Part shown: in pieces, positions 11,700 through 22,395 of the stretch | How the letters are laid out: the number at the start of each line of letters is the position of its first letter | How positions within the stretch are numbered: the stretch's first letter is position 1 | Source of the DNA: Curvularia sp. ZM96 | Taxonomy: Eukaryota; Ascomycota; Dothideomycetes; Pleosporales; Pleosporaceae | Length of the DNA: 64,000 nt | Direction of reading: 5' to 3' | Assembly (NCBI GenBank): GCA_022457065.1 | Contig: JAJGBQ010000006.1 | Span: forward strand, 1,116,001 to 1,180,000 | The notes under the pieces: generated by a model | The model's input: the letters and a program-made list of their open reading frames with translations, nothing else | Told to the model about the DNA's origin: nothing | Databases searched by the model: none | Made by a program: the position numbers and the translations under genes

Positions 11700-12434
11700 A
11701 TGACCGACGTCACATACAAACGTTCAACCAGGAGCAACATGCTACACGGACTCCAAACACCGCCCGGTTCGCCTGACGCAAAGGAGATTAATTTGCACGA
11801 TCATCTCCAGAACTTGCTCGACGAATTGCCACAGGATTTGCCGACCTACTACCATGAAGCACTGCTCGGTAAGCACATACAATCTTCACCTCTCACAGTT
11901 CTAACACGCACGACAGATGATCTCTGTTTCCTACTCGGTAGCCCGATATTTCTCTATGCCATAAGTCCGCGCATTCGACGAAGCAAACAAACGTCAGCGT
12001 CGCTTCATAAGACTACGACAACTCATGTGCCAGTTCGTAATAATCCACACAGCAAAGTTGCCCACGATCCGAACACCAAACTAGATATATCAAAACTCCG
12101 CATGGAAATCAAGCGCGATGAAAAAGGCTGGGTAACACGCTTGCTTTACAAAGCTGCCACACTCATCGAGGCACGCGAATACTCGCCATCAAAAGATACC
12201 GGCTTCGTCCCCAGCTTCCGGTTCTTCTGCGAGGAAGTAGAGTTTTTGGGTTACGAATTCAGGGCTAGAGAGCACGCTGCTGCGGTCGCATGTGGCATGG
12301 CAGTTGATGACAAGGCAAGAAAGAGAGGTGCTGAGAGTGCATTGAGTCCCGACGAGAAGAAGAGGCGGCGTCTTGTTAAGTTGAAGATTAGGTTCAAGAT
12401 TGCTCGCGGTAAAGCTAGGAGGGTAACGAAGTAG
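11700..12434 (+). CDS. Hypothetical basic protein with an in-frame 48-base intron
   Basis: The ATG at 11700 opens a frame to the stop at 12432-12434. Removing the likely intron 11869-11916 (GTAAGC donor, TTCTAAC branch, CGACAG acceptor) gives 228 residues; keeping it gives 244, because 48 bases is a multiple of three and holds no stop. Either form could be made. The protein has a TPPGSPD stretch near the N-terminus (a possible proline-directed phosphosite), a central folded region and a strongly basic end (KARKRG, KKRRRLVKLK) that looks like a nuclear localisation or nucleic-acid-binding tail. Family not recognised. Confidence 0.6.
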   Translation: MTDVTYKRSTRSNMLHGLQTPPGSPDAKEINLHDHLQNLLDELPQDLPTYYHEALLGKHIQSSPLTVLTRTTDDLCFLLGSPIFLYAISPRIRRSKQTSASLHKTTTTHVPVRNNPHSKVAHDPNTKLDISKLRMEIKRDEKGWVTRLLYKAATLIEAREYSPSKDTGFVPSFRFFCEEVEFLGYEFRAREHAAAVACGMAVDDKARKRGAESALSPDEKKRRRLVKLKIRFKIARGKARRVTK

Positions 12435-12794
12435 AGGAACGATATACAGAGTGGATGGACAGGGAGTAGATCATCTCTCTGGTTGCACATTGCGAACATG
12501 ACTGCGGATGTAAATGGCCCCTCCCCAGAGAATGACCAAACAATATTACCGTGTTAAATGATTCCGTCCTTGTGTGGGCGACTGACAGTCTTGGAAAAAG
12601 CGAGTGACCCTGTATAACATCCTTACTGTTTGGTGAAAGTAATACAGCTTTACCCATTGGGGTATAGCGCCTATGTCATCACATACTTAGTTCGAACACC
12701 GGCTGTCTTCCTGGCCTGATCCATCCTTTTGCTATACACTACTGATTACTGCCTCAAACCCTGTCACTCATATCTCCCTGACAAATACCCCGAA
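12435..12794. other. Short intergenic region
   Basis: 3' flank of the basic protein gene and promoter of the second F-box gene. Nothing recognised. Confidence 0.4.
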
Positions 12795-14226
12795 ATGACT
12801 GAGATTTCGGTCCTTCCTAACGAATTACTTTTCAACATTGTTTCGCACCTTGATGCAGGCAACGAATCTGATGTCGCAACGCTATCCCGAGTATGCCAAA
12901 CCTCGCACCGATTCCTCGAAATTGCGCGTCCTATACTGTACGATTCCATCGTTATAAAAGAATCAAGATGCTTGTTTTCCCTACATTTGCTCCGAAGAAC
13001 ACTGATGCTGAGGCCATCGTTAAGTAAGAAGACCACCAAGCTCACTTTGTCTTACAACGACGGGGTGTCCGACGAGTGGGATGATGATCTCTCACAAGAT
13101 GCAGATTTGAACGAGCTTTTGAGATTCATTGGCTTTGTGTCTGATCTGGAGGGGAAGGATTGCTACATTGCACTGGCCACCGAAGTTCTGAAACTTCTGC
13201 CGAATTTGCAGTATTTGTTCATCACCGCTATGTGCGGGCTACCGGATACGCTATTCAAATACCTCCATCGTTTACGGAATTTTGATTACGAATTTCTGTA
13301 TAAGCTAAAGACATTTCATTTGTAAGTCATTTTAGACCTTTTGGGAACACTGGGCGACAGCGACTATCCCACGACTACAATAAAGATGACCCCTAAGAAA
13401 TCGCCATTGATGAAGCATTTCCAGGCACAACAAGTACAGAGCTGGAACTCGGAAGATCCGCCCTTACAGGCAATTCATGGATTACCCTGCTTTCGAAAAA
13501 CTCTCAATCCAGACCGATGTTCCAGATGTTCCAGGCCAGTACCCTGCAATCAATACAGTGACGCACACAGCTGTCGAGTTATTCTGGTGCCTAATCCCAT
13601 CGAGGACAATGGTAGCCTTACTAAATGCCTGTCGCCGTCTAACCATCTTCAAATTCATCGCCCCTAAAGGAAGCCACTACGTATCTAGTTGGAACATATA
13701 TTCTGCCCCAATGTTCCTTCCAAGCGATATTATCGCATCCTTGCTCCAGATACATGGAGAGAGTCTGCAGACACTGCATCTAGATTTCCGCTACTACTAC
13801 AATCTTTATGACCCGGAAGGTCTACAGTTACAACGGATGGGGGAATTCGACGACTGGAGTATTTTTATGTATACTTCATTTCGCAACTTTACGCATCTCT
13901 CACACATGACAATCGAATTTGAGAAGCTTGCGAAAGCGTGCCATCTTCCAGAATCGCTCGAGTCCTTGGAACTGCGGCATTTCCAGGACTTGGATAGAGC
14001 GTTTCTTGGGGATCTGGTACGCCTGAGGGAAACGTGGTGTCCGGCAATTAAATCTGTCACGATAAATGGGTGGCAGAATGACAAGGGCATGGCTGCGGTA
14101 CGACAACATGCAGAGTCACTGGACCTGCGCCTGAGCGCTTCTGTAGATGGGCGTGTTCTGGAGATCTTAGGAATAGGGTATCGTCTAGTGATACGGAATC
14201 TCGCGGAGGATAATTATATTCCTTGA
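12795..14226 (+). CDS. F-box protein
   Basis: Exon 1 is 12795-13321. The start of exon 2 is uncertain; acceptors giving starts at 13425, 13440 or 13470 all keep phase and yield 442, 437 or 427 residues, with the stop at 14226. The N-terminus (ISVLPNELLFNIVSHLDAG, then VCQTSHRFLEIARPILY) is a typical F-box followed by a fungal F-box-associated region, pointing to an SCF ubiquitin-ligase substrate receptor. Later parts contain spaced hydrophobic stretches (LQTLHLDFR, LESLELRHF) that resemble irregular leucine-rich repeats. The intron (103-148 bases) is longer than usual here, so a small internal exon is possible. Confidence 0.75.
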
Positions 14227-14754
14227 GGAGCTTGCGCGAGAATTGTTACTGTCTATGCCGTGTGCCCCCTAATTGTCACATTGGACATATGCAGGATAAC
14301 TAGTTCATGGCCGCCAATTATCGCAGTAGCTAATACACCCAAATTTTGCCAAATTTTTCTTGGAGAGTTAAAGCAACGCGCACAGATAAGATTCATGTTT
14401 TGCCAGTTTGACAAGGAGCGTGAATAGAGGAAAGAGGAACGAGTTTAGGTCAATTCTTAGTCGGTGTGGTGACTAAGCGTGTGGTCCAAGCTCAACCTTC
14501 AACTTTCTGTAGACGGTGATATTGGCACGCGTAGCCTGCACCAAAAGCATCCACACGTGCCAACTGTGGTTGCTCCGACGATACCCTCAAAACTGAACAG
14601 TACATTATTCGGCGACCATATCAACGAATCCACGAGCGCATCCACCTGCACCGCCCGGCTCACTACCTTTTGCGAAACTCAACCGAGCATCCTCCCGCAG
14701 GCGTACGGCTAGCTATAACCTTCATAATTCAAATCCGAAGCGCTATTCGTAAAG
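14227..14754. other. Intergenic region
   Basis: Promoter of the Sm D3 gene. A frame at 14479-14712 has no recognisable features. Nothing else seen. Confidence 0.45.
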
Positions 14755-15259
14755 ATGACGAGCACTATTGGTATTCCGATCAAGCTTCTTAACGAGGCAG
14801 CGGTATGCGCACCATACCTCTCGCATTATTCAGTATTGGCGCTGACATGGAACAGGGACACATTGTCACACTCGAAATCACATCTGGCGAAGTCTACCGT
14901 GGCAAGCTAATTGAAGGTGCGCGTCAATCCTATCCATAACTGCTACATTCCTGCTAATGGGTTGCAGCCGAGGACAACATGAACGTTCAGCTCAAGGATA
15001 TTACCGTGACTGCTCGCGATGGTCGTGTCTCACATCTCGAACAAGTGTACATCAGAGGAAGCCATGTGCGATACTTCATTGTGCCGGACATGTTGAGGTA
15101 GGCCTGTCAACAGGATTGTTTTGAAAACATGTACTGACTGCAGATAGGAATGCTCCCATGTTCCGATCGAGAGGTACGAGGGGTCGCGGTGTTGGTCTTG
15201 CACGCGGTAGGGCCACGGTCAACAGGGCAAGGGCTAGCACTCGAGGTGGTGGACGTTGA
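14755..15259 (+). CDS. SMD3: Small nuclear ribonucleoprotein Sm D3
   Basis: Four short exons (14755-14802, 14856-14916, 14968-15097, 15148-15259) with introns of 53, 51 and 50 bases give 116 residues. Sm D3 is one of the seven core Sm proteins that ring the U1, U2, U4 and U5 snRNAs in the spliceosome. The Sm1 motif (GHIVTLEITSGEVYRGKL) is at about residues 17-34 and the Sm2 motif (YIRGSHVRYFIVPDML) at about 65-80. The C-terminus is rich in RG (RSRGTRGRGVG, RGGGR), the usual site of Arg dimethylation. Length and motifs match the family fully. None of the exons is long enough to stand out as a single open frame. Confidence 0.96.
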
Positions 15260-15655
15260 AGAACGAGAGAGATTTCGACGAACACACAACTTAAATGAGA
15301 GCAGCGAACGAGCAAGCCCAAGCGCAGCGGCTGCGAAGATGCGCTCTATGCAATGGATGACAAGGAGAAAACCCGACAGGTATGAAACCAGATTACTACT
15401 ACTGGGCATACGCTGAAAATCGGGTTAGTAAATTTGATGATACCTTGAGATATGAATAGATACTTAGTTTATAAAATTGCAAAATTATGGCGTGATGTGT
15501 GATCGCACATGGCGCTGCTACGTACATTTAGAGTCCAGTCTAGGCGTAGTAGTCGTTGCTTTTAATCATCGCGGACTATTGCCCCACAATGCAAGGTCGA
15601 CGGCTCACCCCCGAGAACTCCGCAACCTGATACTTTTTTTCCAGCACAGCACAAC
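15260..15655. other. Short intergenic region
   Basis: Terminator of Sm D3 and promoter of the IRC6-like gene. Nothing recognised. Confidence 0.4.
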
Positions 15656-16571
15656 ATGGACGGCATGGACGGCGTAGAGACCATGGATATCAAGAACCCG
15701 CGACGCATTCTTGTCGTCGGGGCGCCAGACGCCGGCGTGCTGCCGCTTCTAAAGGGTATGCATCGCCGTTGTTGCCTCTGCATGATGCGCTAATCATCCT
15801 GTAGAGCTCACAGGCTCCGCGCCAGAACCCACGTCCAATACCACGGCCGGCCTTACACACGAATGGCGCCTCGAAACAAAGTACTATACCACTACCTTGC
15901 CTATATGGATTGACGAGCTGCCCAATGTTGCTGAGTGGCGCACCGAATTTACAAAGCCAGAAGCCCGCGAAGTCGTCACAGCGCTGGGCGCATGGGTATA
16001 CTGCTTCAAGAAGCCAGTTGAGGCCAAAGATCTGGAAACGGTCAAGGAGACAATGCAGGCAATCTCTGATGTGATTGAGCGCGCATGTGGCTACGGGGGC
16101 GACGTTGCGTGCCTCGCAGTTGCGATGCCGCAGTCTGTTACGCCGTTTCTAGATAAGAGCAATGAGGAGTGGGAAGAATTGGCCATGGACTATGGCTTCG
16201 AATACATTGACTCGGAGAAGAAGGGCAGGAACGAGTTTGGTGAGGCTACAGGAGTACAGCGAGTGCGGGAAGCATTGGAGGCGGCGGAGTGGGAAAACAC
16301 AGCAGGCTTGGACTTTGGCGACGACGAGGGATTTGAGAACAGCTTCGAAGCAGAGGAAGCCGAAATGAACATGGAGCTGTTCGACATGAAGAGCGCACTT
16401 GTAGGATACGATGGCGATGAGGAGGGGGAAACAGACGACCGAGACGTCGACGATCTCGAGGTCATGATGCGAAAAATGGTTGCTATTAAAGAAATGGGCG
16501 AAGGCATGGAAGAAGCCGAACGAAAACGCTTTGCAGCCAAAGCCGTCAACGATTTGATGAAAGATTTCTAA
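15656..16571 (+). CDS. Alpha/gamma-adaptin-binding protein p34 / IRC6-like
   Basis: Two exons, 15656-15755 and 15805-16571, joined in phase 1 across a 49-base intron, give 288 residues. The family (mammalian AAGAB/p34, yeast Irc6) consists of Rab-like GTPase folds that bind clathrin adaptors and help assemble them. The N-terminus RRILVVGAPDAGVLPLLKEL (about residues 14-33) corresponds to the degenerate P-loop. WVYCFKKP and later IERACGYGGDVACLAVA fit the central GTPase-like sheet. The C-terminal about 90 residues are very acidic and end in a helix (MRKMVAIKEMGEGMEEAERKR) typical of the p34 C-terminal domain. Assignment rests on overall pattern. Confidence 0.8.
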
Positions 16572-16644
16572 ACGCCTACACTCCCCTTTTGCATTTTATT
16601 CATCAATCTAGCAATCCGCCGTTTTTTTTTTCCTTTCTGCCCTT

Positions 16645-17526
16645 TCAACTCTTAGCACCAAAGCAAATCAAAAACGGGAAGTCCATCTCCCTCGCTGGTT
16701 TTCCATCCTCGGCCTCGACCTCCTTTCTCAGCACAAACGCCTGCTCGACTCTGACCTCGTTGAACCCCGTCCCTAGCAATATCTCCTCAATCTCCGACCT
16801 CTTAATCCCATGCCTTTCTACCCCAGGCCTCTTACTCACCGGGTGAAACGGCACAGCCTCGGGACCAAAATCCTCGTAATCAGTCAGCGCTACTACACCT
16901 CCATGCTTCAGGCACTTGTGCATTGTCTGCAAGATATCCGGCATGGACGGAATATGATGCAGCGTCAAATGCGACACGACCAGATCAAAGCGGTACTGGT
17001 ACGGCGGCGCTGGCTTCTCTCCACGGTTCGTAGCCAGCACCGCCGCTGCACTCTGCAACTCATGGGCGTCCGGGTTGGTGAGGAAATGGTTGATGGCGCA
17101 TAGATTGGGTGTCTCGGTCGGCAGGTCGGCCAGCTTGGTGTCGAATGCGCTGATCATGCCTTCTGCGGTATCGACGCCGACGAGGCTGCGCACGTGGGGT
17201 GCCAGCATGAAGGAGAGGAGACCGGTGCCGCAGCCGATTTCTAGTACGTCGAGGTCTGTGGTTGGGGGGGTTAGGGGGACTTGTTGTTAGATGGGTTTTT
17301 GGACGGAGACTGCAAAAATAGTACATGTGTTGTAGATTGTTGGGGGGTTTATGTAACTGGGAAAAGTATAGTAAAATATACCTCTATTCGAGCCGTCCTG
17401 GAATGCTGGCACGTAGCGCTTGATGGCTTCGAGGGCGTTGCGAGTTGATTCTACATGCTTTTTGTTGTTATCCCATTCGAGTGCTTCGGCGCTGAAGCGC
17501 GCGTTGTTGATCTCTTGGTTCGACAT
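16645..17526 (-). CDS. SAM-dependent methyltransferase (UbiE/type 11-like)
   Basis: Two exons on the minus strand, 17526-17382 and 17255-16645, joined in phase 1 across a 126-base intron, give 251 residues. Motif I (VLEIGCGTGLLSF) at about 52-64 binds S-adenosylmethionine. GVDTAEGMI is the following acidic loop, and FDLVVSHLTLHHIPSM is the class I motif-IV region. The order fits class I Rossmann methyltransferases that act on small molecules. The substrate cannot be told. Its 3' end lies 73 bases from the convergent IRC6-like gene, so the two transcripts probably overlap. Confidence 0.85.
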
Positions 17527-18970
17527 TATATAATCTGTTGATTCGATTGAGGAAACAGAGAAAATAGTGGTCGCTGTATATAGATGGGAGTTGTCCAATG
17601 ATATACTGTACAGGAGGGGGGTTCAACGTGGCGGCGGGGTTGCGGGGCATCGCGTCTAGAAGCCACAGCTCCTCGGGCTAAGGGTACGAGCTGATGATCC
17701 TGGGAATTTGGGAACGGCCCGTCTTGCTTGTGATGATGGAGTGTGAGCTGAACGGCATTGGTGTGGTGAGATGTGGAAGAATTGCGGTTGCGTTAATGCT
17801 GTCGTTTCCTCAATATCGGGTTCTGCCAATTGAGATGTTCAAGTCGGTCAGCCTAGGAGTGCCGCAAGATTCGTACATGCTGTTCTATCATGAATGTAAA
17901 AGGTCCTGGTGTTTAAGTATGCTTTCTTGGTTCACAGCGTGTTGTCAACCACTCAGATAGTCGCCCTCACATAGGGCATATGGTGTTAAACTCTCGCGTA
18001 GAGAACGATTACTTGGAAAGCGCCATGGATAGAGCAAAATAAGCTGTAGAAATAAACATTAGATTTTGTCGACCTGTGGTTTCTCTAGTCGAATCGCAGG
18101 TGACTGTTCTTTCACTTAGTATGTGGGACGAGCATTTGTGAGCTGCTCTCACTAAGCATTCGCGAGCGCTGGGTTCTGCAACTGTAAGAGAAGCTTGGTA
18201 GCTTCCAGTCACGGCCATTGGTCGATATGGAATGCTGACACCAGGGTGATCAAACAGAGGTGCCAGATATCAGCTGCTTGAATGACGTATCCAGGATCGT
18301 GTGGCGGCAGAGCAGGTGGCTGTGCTACAACAGCAGAGTTGGGATGAACCTGTACACAGCTGCTGGGTTCCATATAAGACCCTACCAACCCCTCGTCGGC
18401 TGCAGCATGGAAGCCTTGTTTGCACACGGTTTACACAAATATGCATGGTACTCAACCCGACTGCGCAGTCGGGTGATTACTTGGTCGCCTGGTAGTGCCC
18501 CGCTCGTTCGTAAGCGCCACCATGACGAACGTGGTGCCGCTGCCGATTTGATGACAGCTCAGCCTCAATTACGTCCCACATTTCATCACTCACGCCCAAA
18601 GCCCAACCCCGTTGGCCAATAATGGCAGCAATCGCCCGTCAGGCGGTGCATAGGCGCCTGCCTCTGGGGCTGAGCTGACCAAGACGATGTTTGCGCTGAC
18701 CCGCACGCCAGCTGCGTCCTTGGCACAAACAGCGCCCAAGGCACCCACGCTCCTCCATCTGCCAAAGCTCATAACCCGGAGCGTTCCACCGAGCAAACCA
18801 GCCTTGTTTGAATCCTCCTCAATCCCAACCTCTGCGAGACGCTCCAAAGCAACAGACAACCATGGGTGTATGTCATTCTCTGGCTCCTTGGCTGCCCCTC
18901 CATCCCCCACCACCCCGCCTGCGTCATCCGAGTGCAGATTAAGCTGATAAAATGACAGCTCGCAAGCAAG
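17527..18970. other. Divergent intergenic region of 1.4 kb
   Basis: Lies between the methyltransferase and the vWA gene. Frames at 17694-17960, 18260-18622 and 18687-18947 lack domain-like sequence; the last sits in the probable leader of the vWA gene. No RNA gene or repeat seen. Confidence 0.45.
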
Positions 18971-21313
18971 ATGGCTGCAGCAAACGCTGCAGCAGGCATG
19001 CCTCCAGGCGGTCCAGGTGGACAGTCCGGATACGTGAGTGTTGGGCCATCAGGTAGCAACGACGAGTGCCCGCTAACGTATACACGCAGCCTGGACAGCA
19101 ACAGTACCAGGCGTACCCAGGTGCCGGTGCTCCCGGGGTAAGCCAAAGCTCTTTCTTTTAGTTCCCGCTTCTTTGCATCGTCATCACCTGCTTTTTGTGC
19201 GCCACACGCGACTGGGCATTTGCGAGCCCATGACGAGTCCCCACTCTGCTTTTTACTCTCAATAAGCCCCGCGCCCGCTTGGAATACGTGCTCTCTGGAC
19301 TCTACACGCCACACGTTACTCCTGGACCCTAGCCACATATGCCTCTGTCGAGCAAAATGGCGTCCAGCTACAACGCCTACCAGCCTCCCCCTGGTCAGGC
19401 GCCGAATCCCTATGCACCACAACAACCTGGCCCGCCCATGCCACCGCGCCCTGGTTCCTATGCGCCACCACAATCACCCTATACACAACCTCCCGCTCCA
19501 AGTCCTTATGGTGCATCGTCGCCGTACCCTCAAGGACAGTCGGGTTACAACAGACCTCCTCCGCCACCCCCAGGTCAACAGCCTCAATCTCCCTATCCCG
19601 GTCAGGCACCGCCAGCCCAGTGGAACCAACCTCCACCTACACCACCATACGGGCAACAGCCCTACGGGCAGCAGGGTCAGTGGGGACAACCACAGCAGCC
19701 CGCCTATGGACAGCCGCCCCAGCCATACAACCAGCCAATGTCACCGCCCTTCCAGTCAAATGTTCGTACTAATTAGCCTCTTCTGCTCGCCTTTTTTTTC
19801 TCGACGAGGATTGGTCCTGATATCTGTTGCGCGATGTTTTGTCATCTCAGTTCTCTTTGCCTTTTTTGCAACTTCATACAACGTGACCATAACGTCAACT
19901 GATCGAGCGCTCGCTGACGTACAATTAGGGTGGACCACCAGGACAACCTCCACAGGGTCAATATGGTGCTCCTCCGCCTCAGGGAGGATACCCAGGCGGA
20001 CCGCCTCCCCCACAGATGTCCCAGGGCAGCCCTGCTGAGGTAGAAGGCTACAAGCAACTTCTGCTTGCTTGTATCCAGGAAAAGAACCTTCAAAGCTTTT
20101 ACCCACCAAATGACCCGAGAATCACCCAGATCGCTCAGCAGGCCGGCCCCAAGATCAACCAGGTCATCCAGCGCTGGCGTGTCGCAAAGGAAATTGCCAA
20201 CGATATTGTCAAGCTTGCCTTGTACGATATTGTACTGTACATCGGTACGTCACTAGCTCTGACATGGAGAGCGCAGCTGACACCCAGCAGACGATAGTGG
20301 TTCTATGCAGTTCGAAGAAGAGGGAAGCCGCATCAAGGACTTGCGCCTTATTCTGGAGCGGGTTTCTTTCGCTGCTACGCTCTTCGACGCCGATGGCATT
20401 TCCATCCGCTTCATGAACACTGATCTGGCCAACGCACGCGACCAACAGGGGCGTCCTCTCCAGGATGGCGTCGCCTCCGAAGCTCAGATCGAGCATCTTA
20501 TGCGTGGAGTCCAATTCAAGGGTCTTACACCCATGGGTACTGCTATGCGTCAAAAGGTCATCGATGGCATTGTTCTCCAGAAGGCAAGGAGCGGTCAGCT
20601 GCAAAAGCCTGTACTGGTCATTGCCATCACCGATGGTCAGCCAGCCGGAGAGCCTCAGAACGCCATCTTCGACACCATCCAGTATGCCTTTGATACTCTC
20701 AAGAGCACACAGTATGGACGAGGTGCTGTTGCGTTTGAGTTTGCTCAAGTTGGCAACGATGAGGCTGCCAGGAAGTTCCTCAGCAAACTTGACGAGCACC
20801 CCGTCATTGGACCAGAGGTTGATTGCACTTCCAGTAAGTCAACTCCTATCAAACAGATTTCCTTGCTAATATCGAATAGACTTTGAGAACGAGCAAGAAG
20901 AGATGATGCGTGCCAACCCTCCTGTGGACCTTACCCCTGATCTCTGGATCATCAAGCTACTCCTTGGTGCCATTGACCGTAGTTACGATTCCAAGGACGA
21001 GAAGACCAACCACCAGGCTCCCGGTGGATATGGTGCCCCTCCAGGTCAGTACGGCGCTCCGCCAGGCCAATATGGTGGCCCTCCACCAGGCCAGTACGGA
21101 GGTCCCCCACCGGGTCAGTACGGAGGTCCACCAGGACAAGGTCAATATGGCGCACCGCCACCACAAGGTCAATACGGTGCACCTCCTCCAGGCCAAGGAC
21201 AGTACGGAGCACCGCCGCCAGGTCAGTATGGCCAACGCCCGCCGCAGGGTGGCCCCGGTGGATATCCAGGCCAGCAGCAGTACGGCCAACCGCCACCAGG
21301 CGGGAGGTACTAG
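18971..21313 (+). CDS. von Willebrand factor A-domain protein with Pro/Gly/Gln-rich ends (copine-like vWA)
   Basis: Six exons are inferred: 18971-19033, 19090-19137, 19333-19761, 19929-20244, 20291-20833 and 20880-21313. They give 610 residues. The vWA domain spans about 245-510. It has a MIDAS metal site DDSGS at 286-290, followed by TPMGT near 366 and an AITDGQPAGEP segment that supplies the last ligand. It most resembles the vWA part of copines, but there are no C2 domains; a Pro/Gln/Tyr-rich tract of about 200 residues takes their place. The C-terminal about 110 residues are repeats of the PPGQYG type. Such tails suggest a disordered, possibly condensate-forming protein. The third exon start (acceptor CCCTAG at 19331) is the least certain boundary. 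Function unknown. Confidence 0.8.
21030..21300 (+). repeat. Coding repeats of the PPGQYG(A/G)PP type
   Basis: About 270 bases at the 3' end of the vWA gene consist of imperfect units of roughly 24-30 bases, each encoding a variant of PPGQYGGPP or GQYGAPPP. Silent changes between units show that the repeat has been kept at the protein level. Confidence 0.75.
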
Positions 21314-21832
21314 TATTAAACCCTTGACTGTAGCTCCGGTGGCCTAGGCAACTCGACGAGAATTCGAACGGGAATGGGAACATGCCAAGGCAAAGTGATT
21401 ACCTCTGAATCAGGCCATGGTGCGCAGGAAGTGTGTTATGGAAGGAAAGTGTGTGCTACGGAATCTTTACTCCAGACGTTGATGGCTTTGCCCAGGGCAG
21501 CCTAATTGCTTACATGATTATGATATGACGTTAGAATCCCCACAACATCAGTAGCTTGAATCTCTAAGCTGTTCTCAAATATTCACTCTTTCTCGAATGC
21601 GTCTTGAATTGAAAGTGACAGTGAGCAAGGGTAACGTAGAACGTTAAGATGATGCATTCATATATACAGATTGAAGTCGCCGGTATCAACAAATGGGGTT
21701 AATGGGCCCAGCAGTCCCTCGTTACAAACTGGTCTGACAGCGAATGGCGGTTACGATAGACCCATAGCATGCGTGATCTCTCCTATCCCGTGTCTAGTGG
21801 ATGCCGCTACTTTCAGCCTCTCTCGACATGAT
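21314..21832. other. Intergenic region between convergent genes
   Basis: 3' flanks of the vWA gene and the ribonuclease gene. Nothing recognised. Confidence 0.45.
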
Positions 21833-22395
21833 TTACCAGCCTGAGCAAGCAACAAAGTTGTTACCGCTAGCACCAGTGTGTGTGATTTCTCCGGCGCGCT
21901 GACCCCGAGTGTTGAAGATGACGCGATCGGCACCTGGTGAGCCTAAAACAAGAAGAACCGAGTACTTAGCATATTGGACAAAAAAGCATAGCCGAACCGA
22001 AAACACGATGCTGTGAAACCAGCGAACCATCGCCCCAGATATCACATGATGTCAAAAAAGGAGAGAATCAAAAACTCACCACCAGTGTAAGTCCCCGACG
22101 TCCTAAGCGGAAACTCCTGATACGGTCCAGATACCAAAAAGTCAAACCCTTCGTAGTTGTTGTACTGGTGGGGGTACGTCGAGCTACCGGCCTGGTCGCC
22201 CTGAGAGTAGTAGCTGTATCCTGCGCTGCGGGCGGCCGAGACCTGAGCAGAGGTGTAGCAGGTAGAGCCGCACTTTACGTAGCAGGATTGGCGGGACTCG
22301 ACGGCTGCAAGGGCGGCGGCGTCGTCGGTAGGAGTGGGGAGGGCAAAAGCCAGGGTGGAGGTGAGGGTAAGGAGGAGGGGGGTGAGGAGGTACAT
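21833..22395 (-). CDS. Secreted guanyl-specific ribonuclease (RNase T1/F1 family)
   Basis: Two exons on the minus strand, 22395-22080 and 21942-21833, joined in phase 1 across a 137-base intron, give 141 residues. RNase T1-type enzymes cut RNA after guanosine outside the cell. Residues 1-18 look like a signal peptide, and a short pro-region ends near ESRQ. The mature part keeps every catalytic residue of the family: the Tyr and His of YPHQYNNYEGFDF, the Glu of PYQEFP, the Arg of GADRVIF and the His of ITHTGASGNNF. Four Cys (CYVKCGSTC and the final C) allow the usual disulfides. Cutting at 22080 and 21942 restores the family GGSPGADR segment. Active enzyme is expected. Confidence 0.94.

Noticed and set aside
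18687..18947. 86-residue frame before the vWA gene as its first exon
   Set aside because: No splice join puts it in phase with the vWA frame that starts at 18971; it is probably leader sequence.
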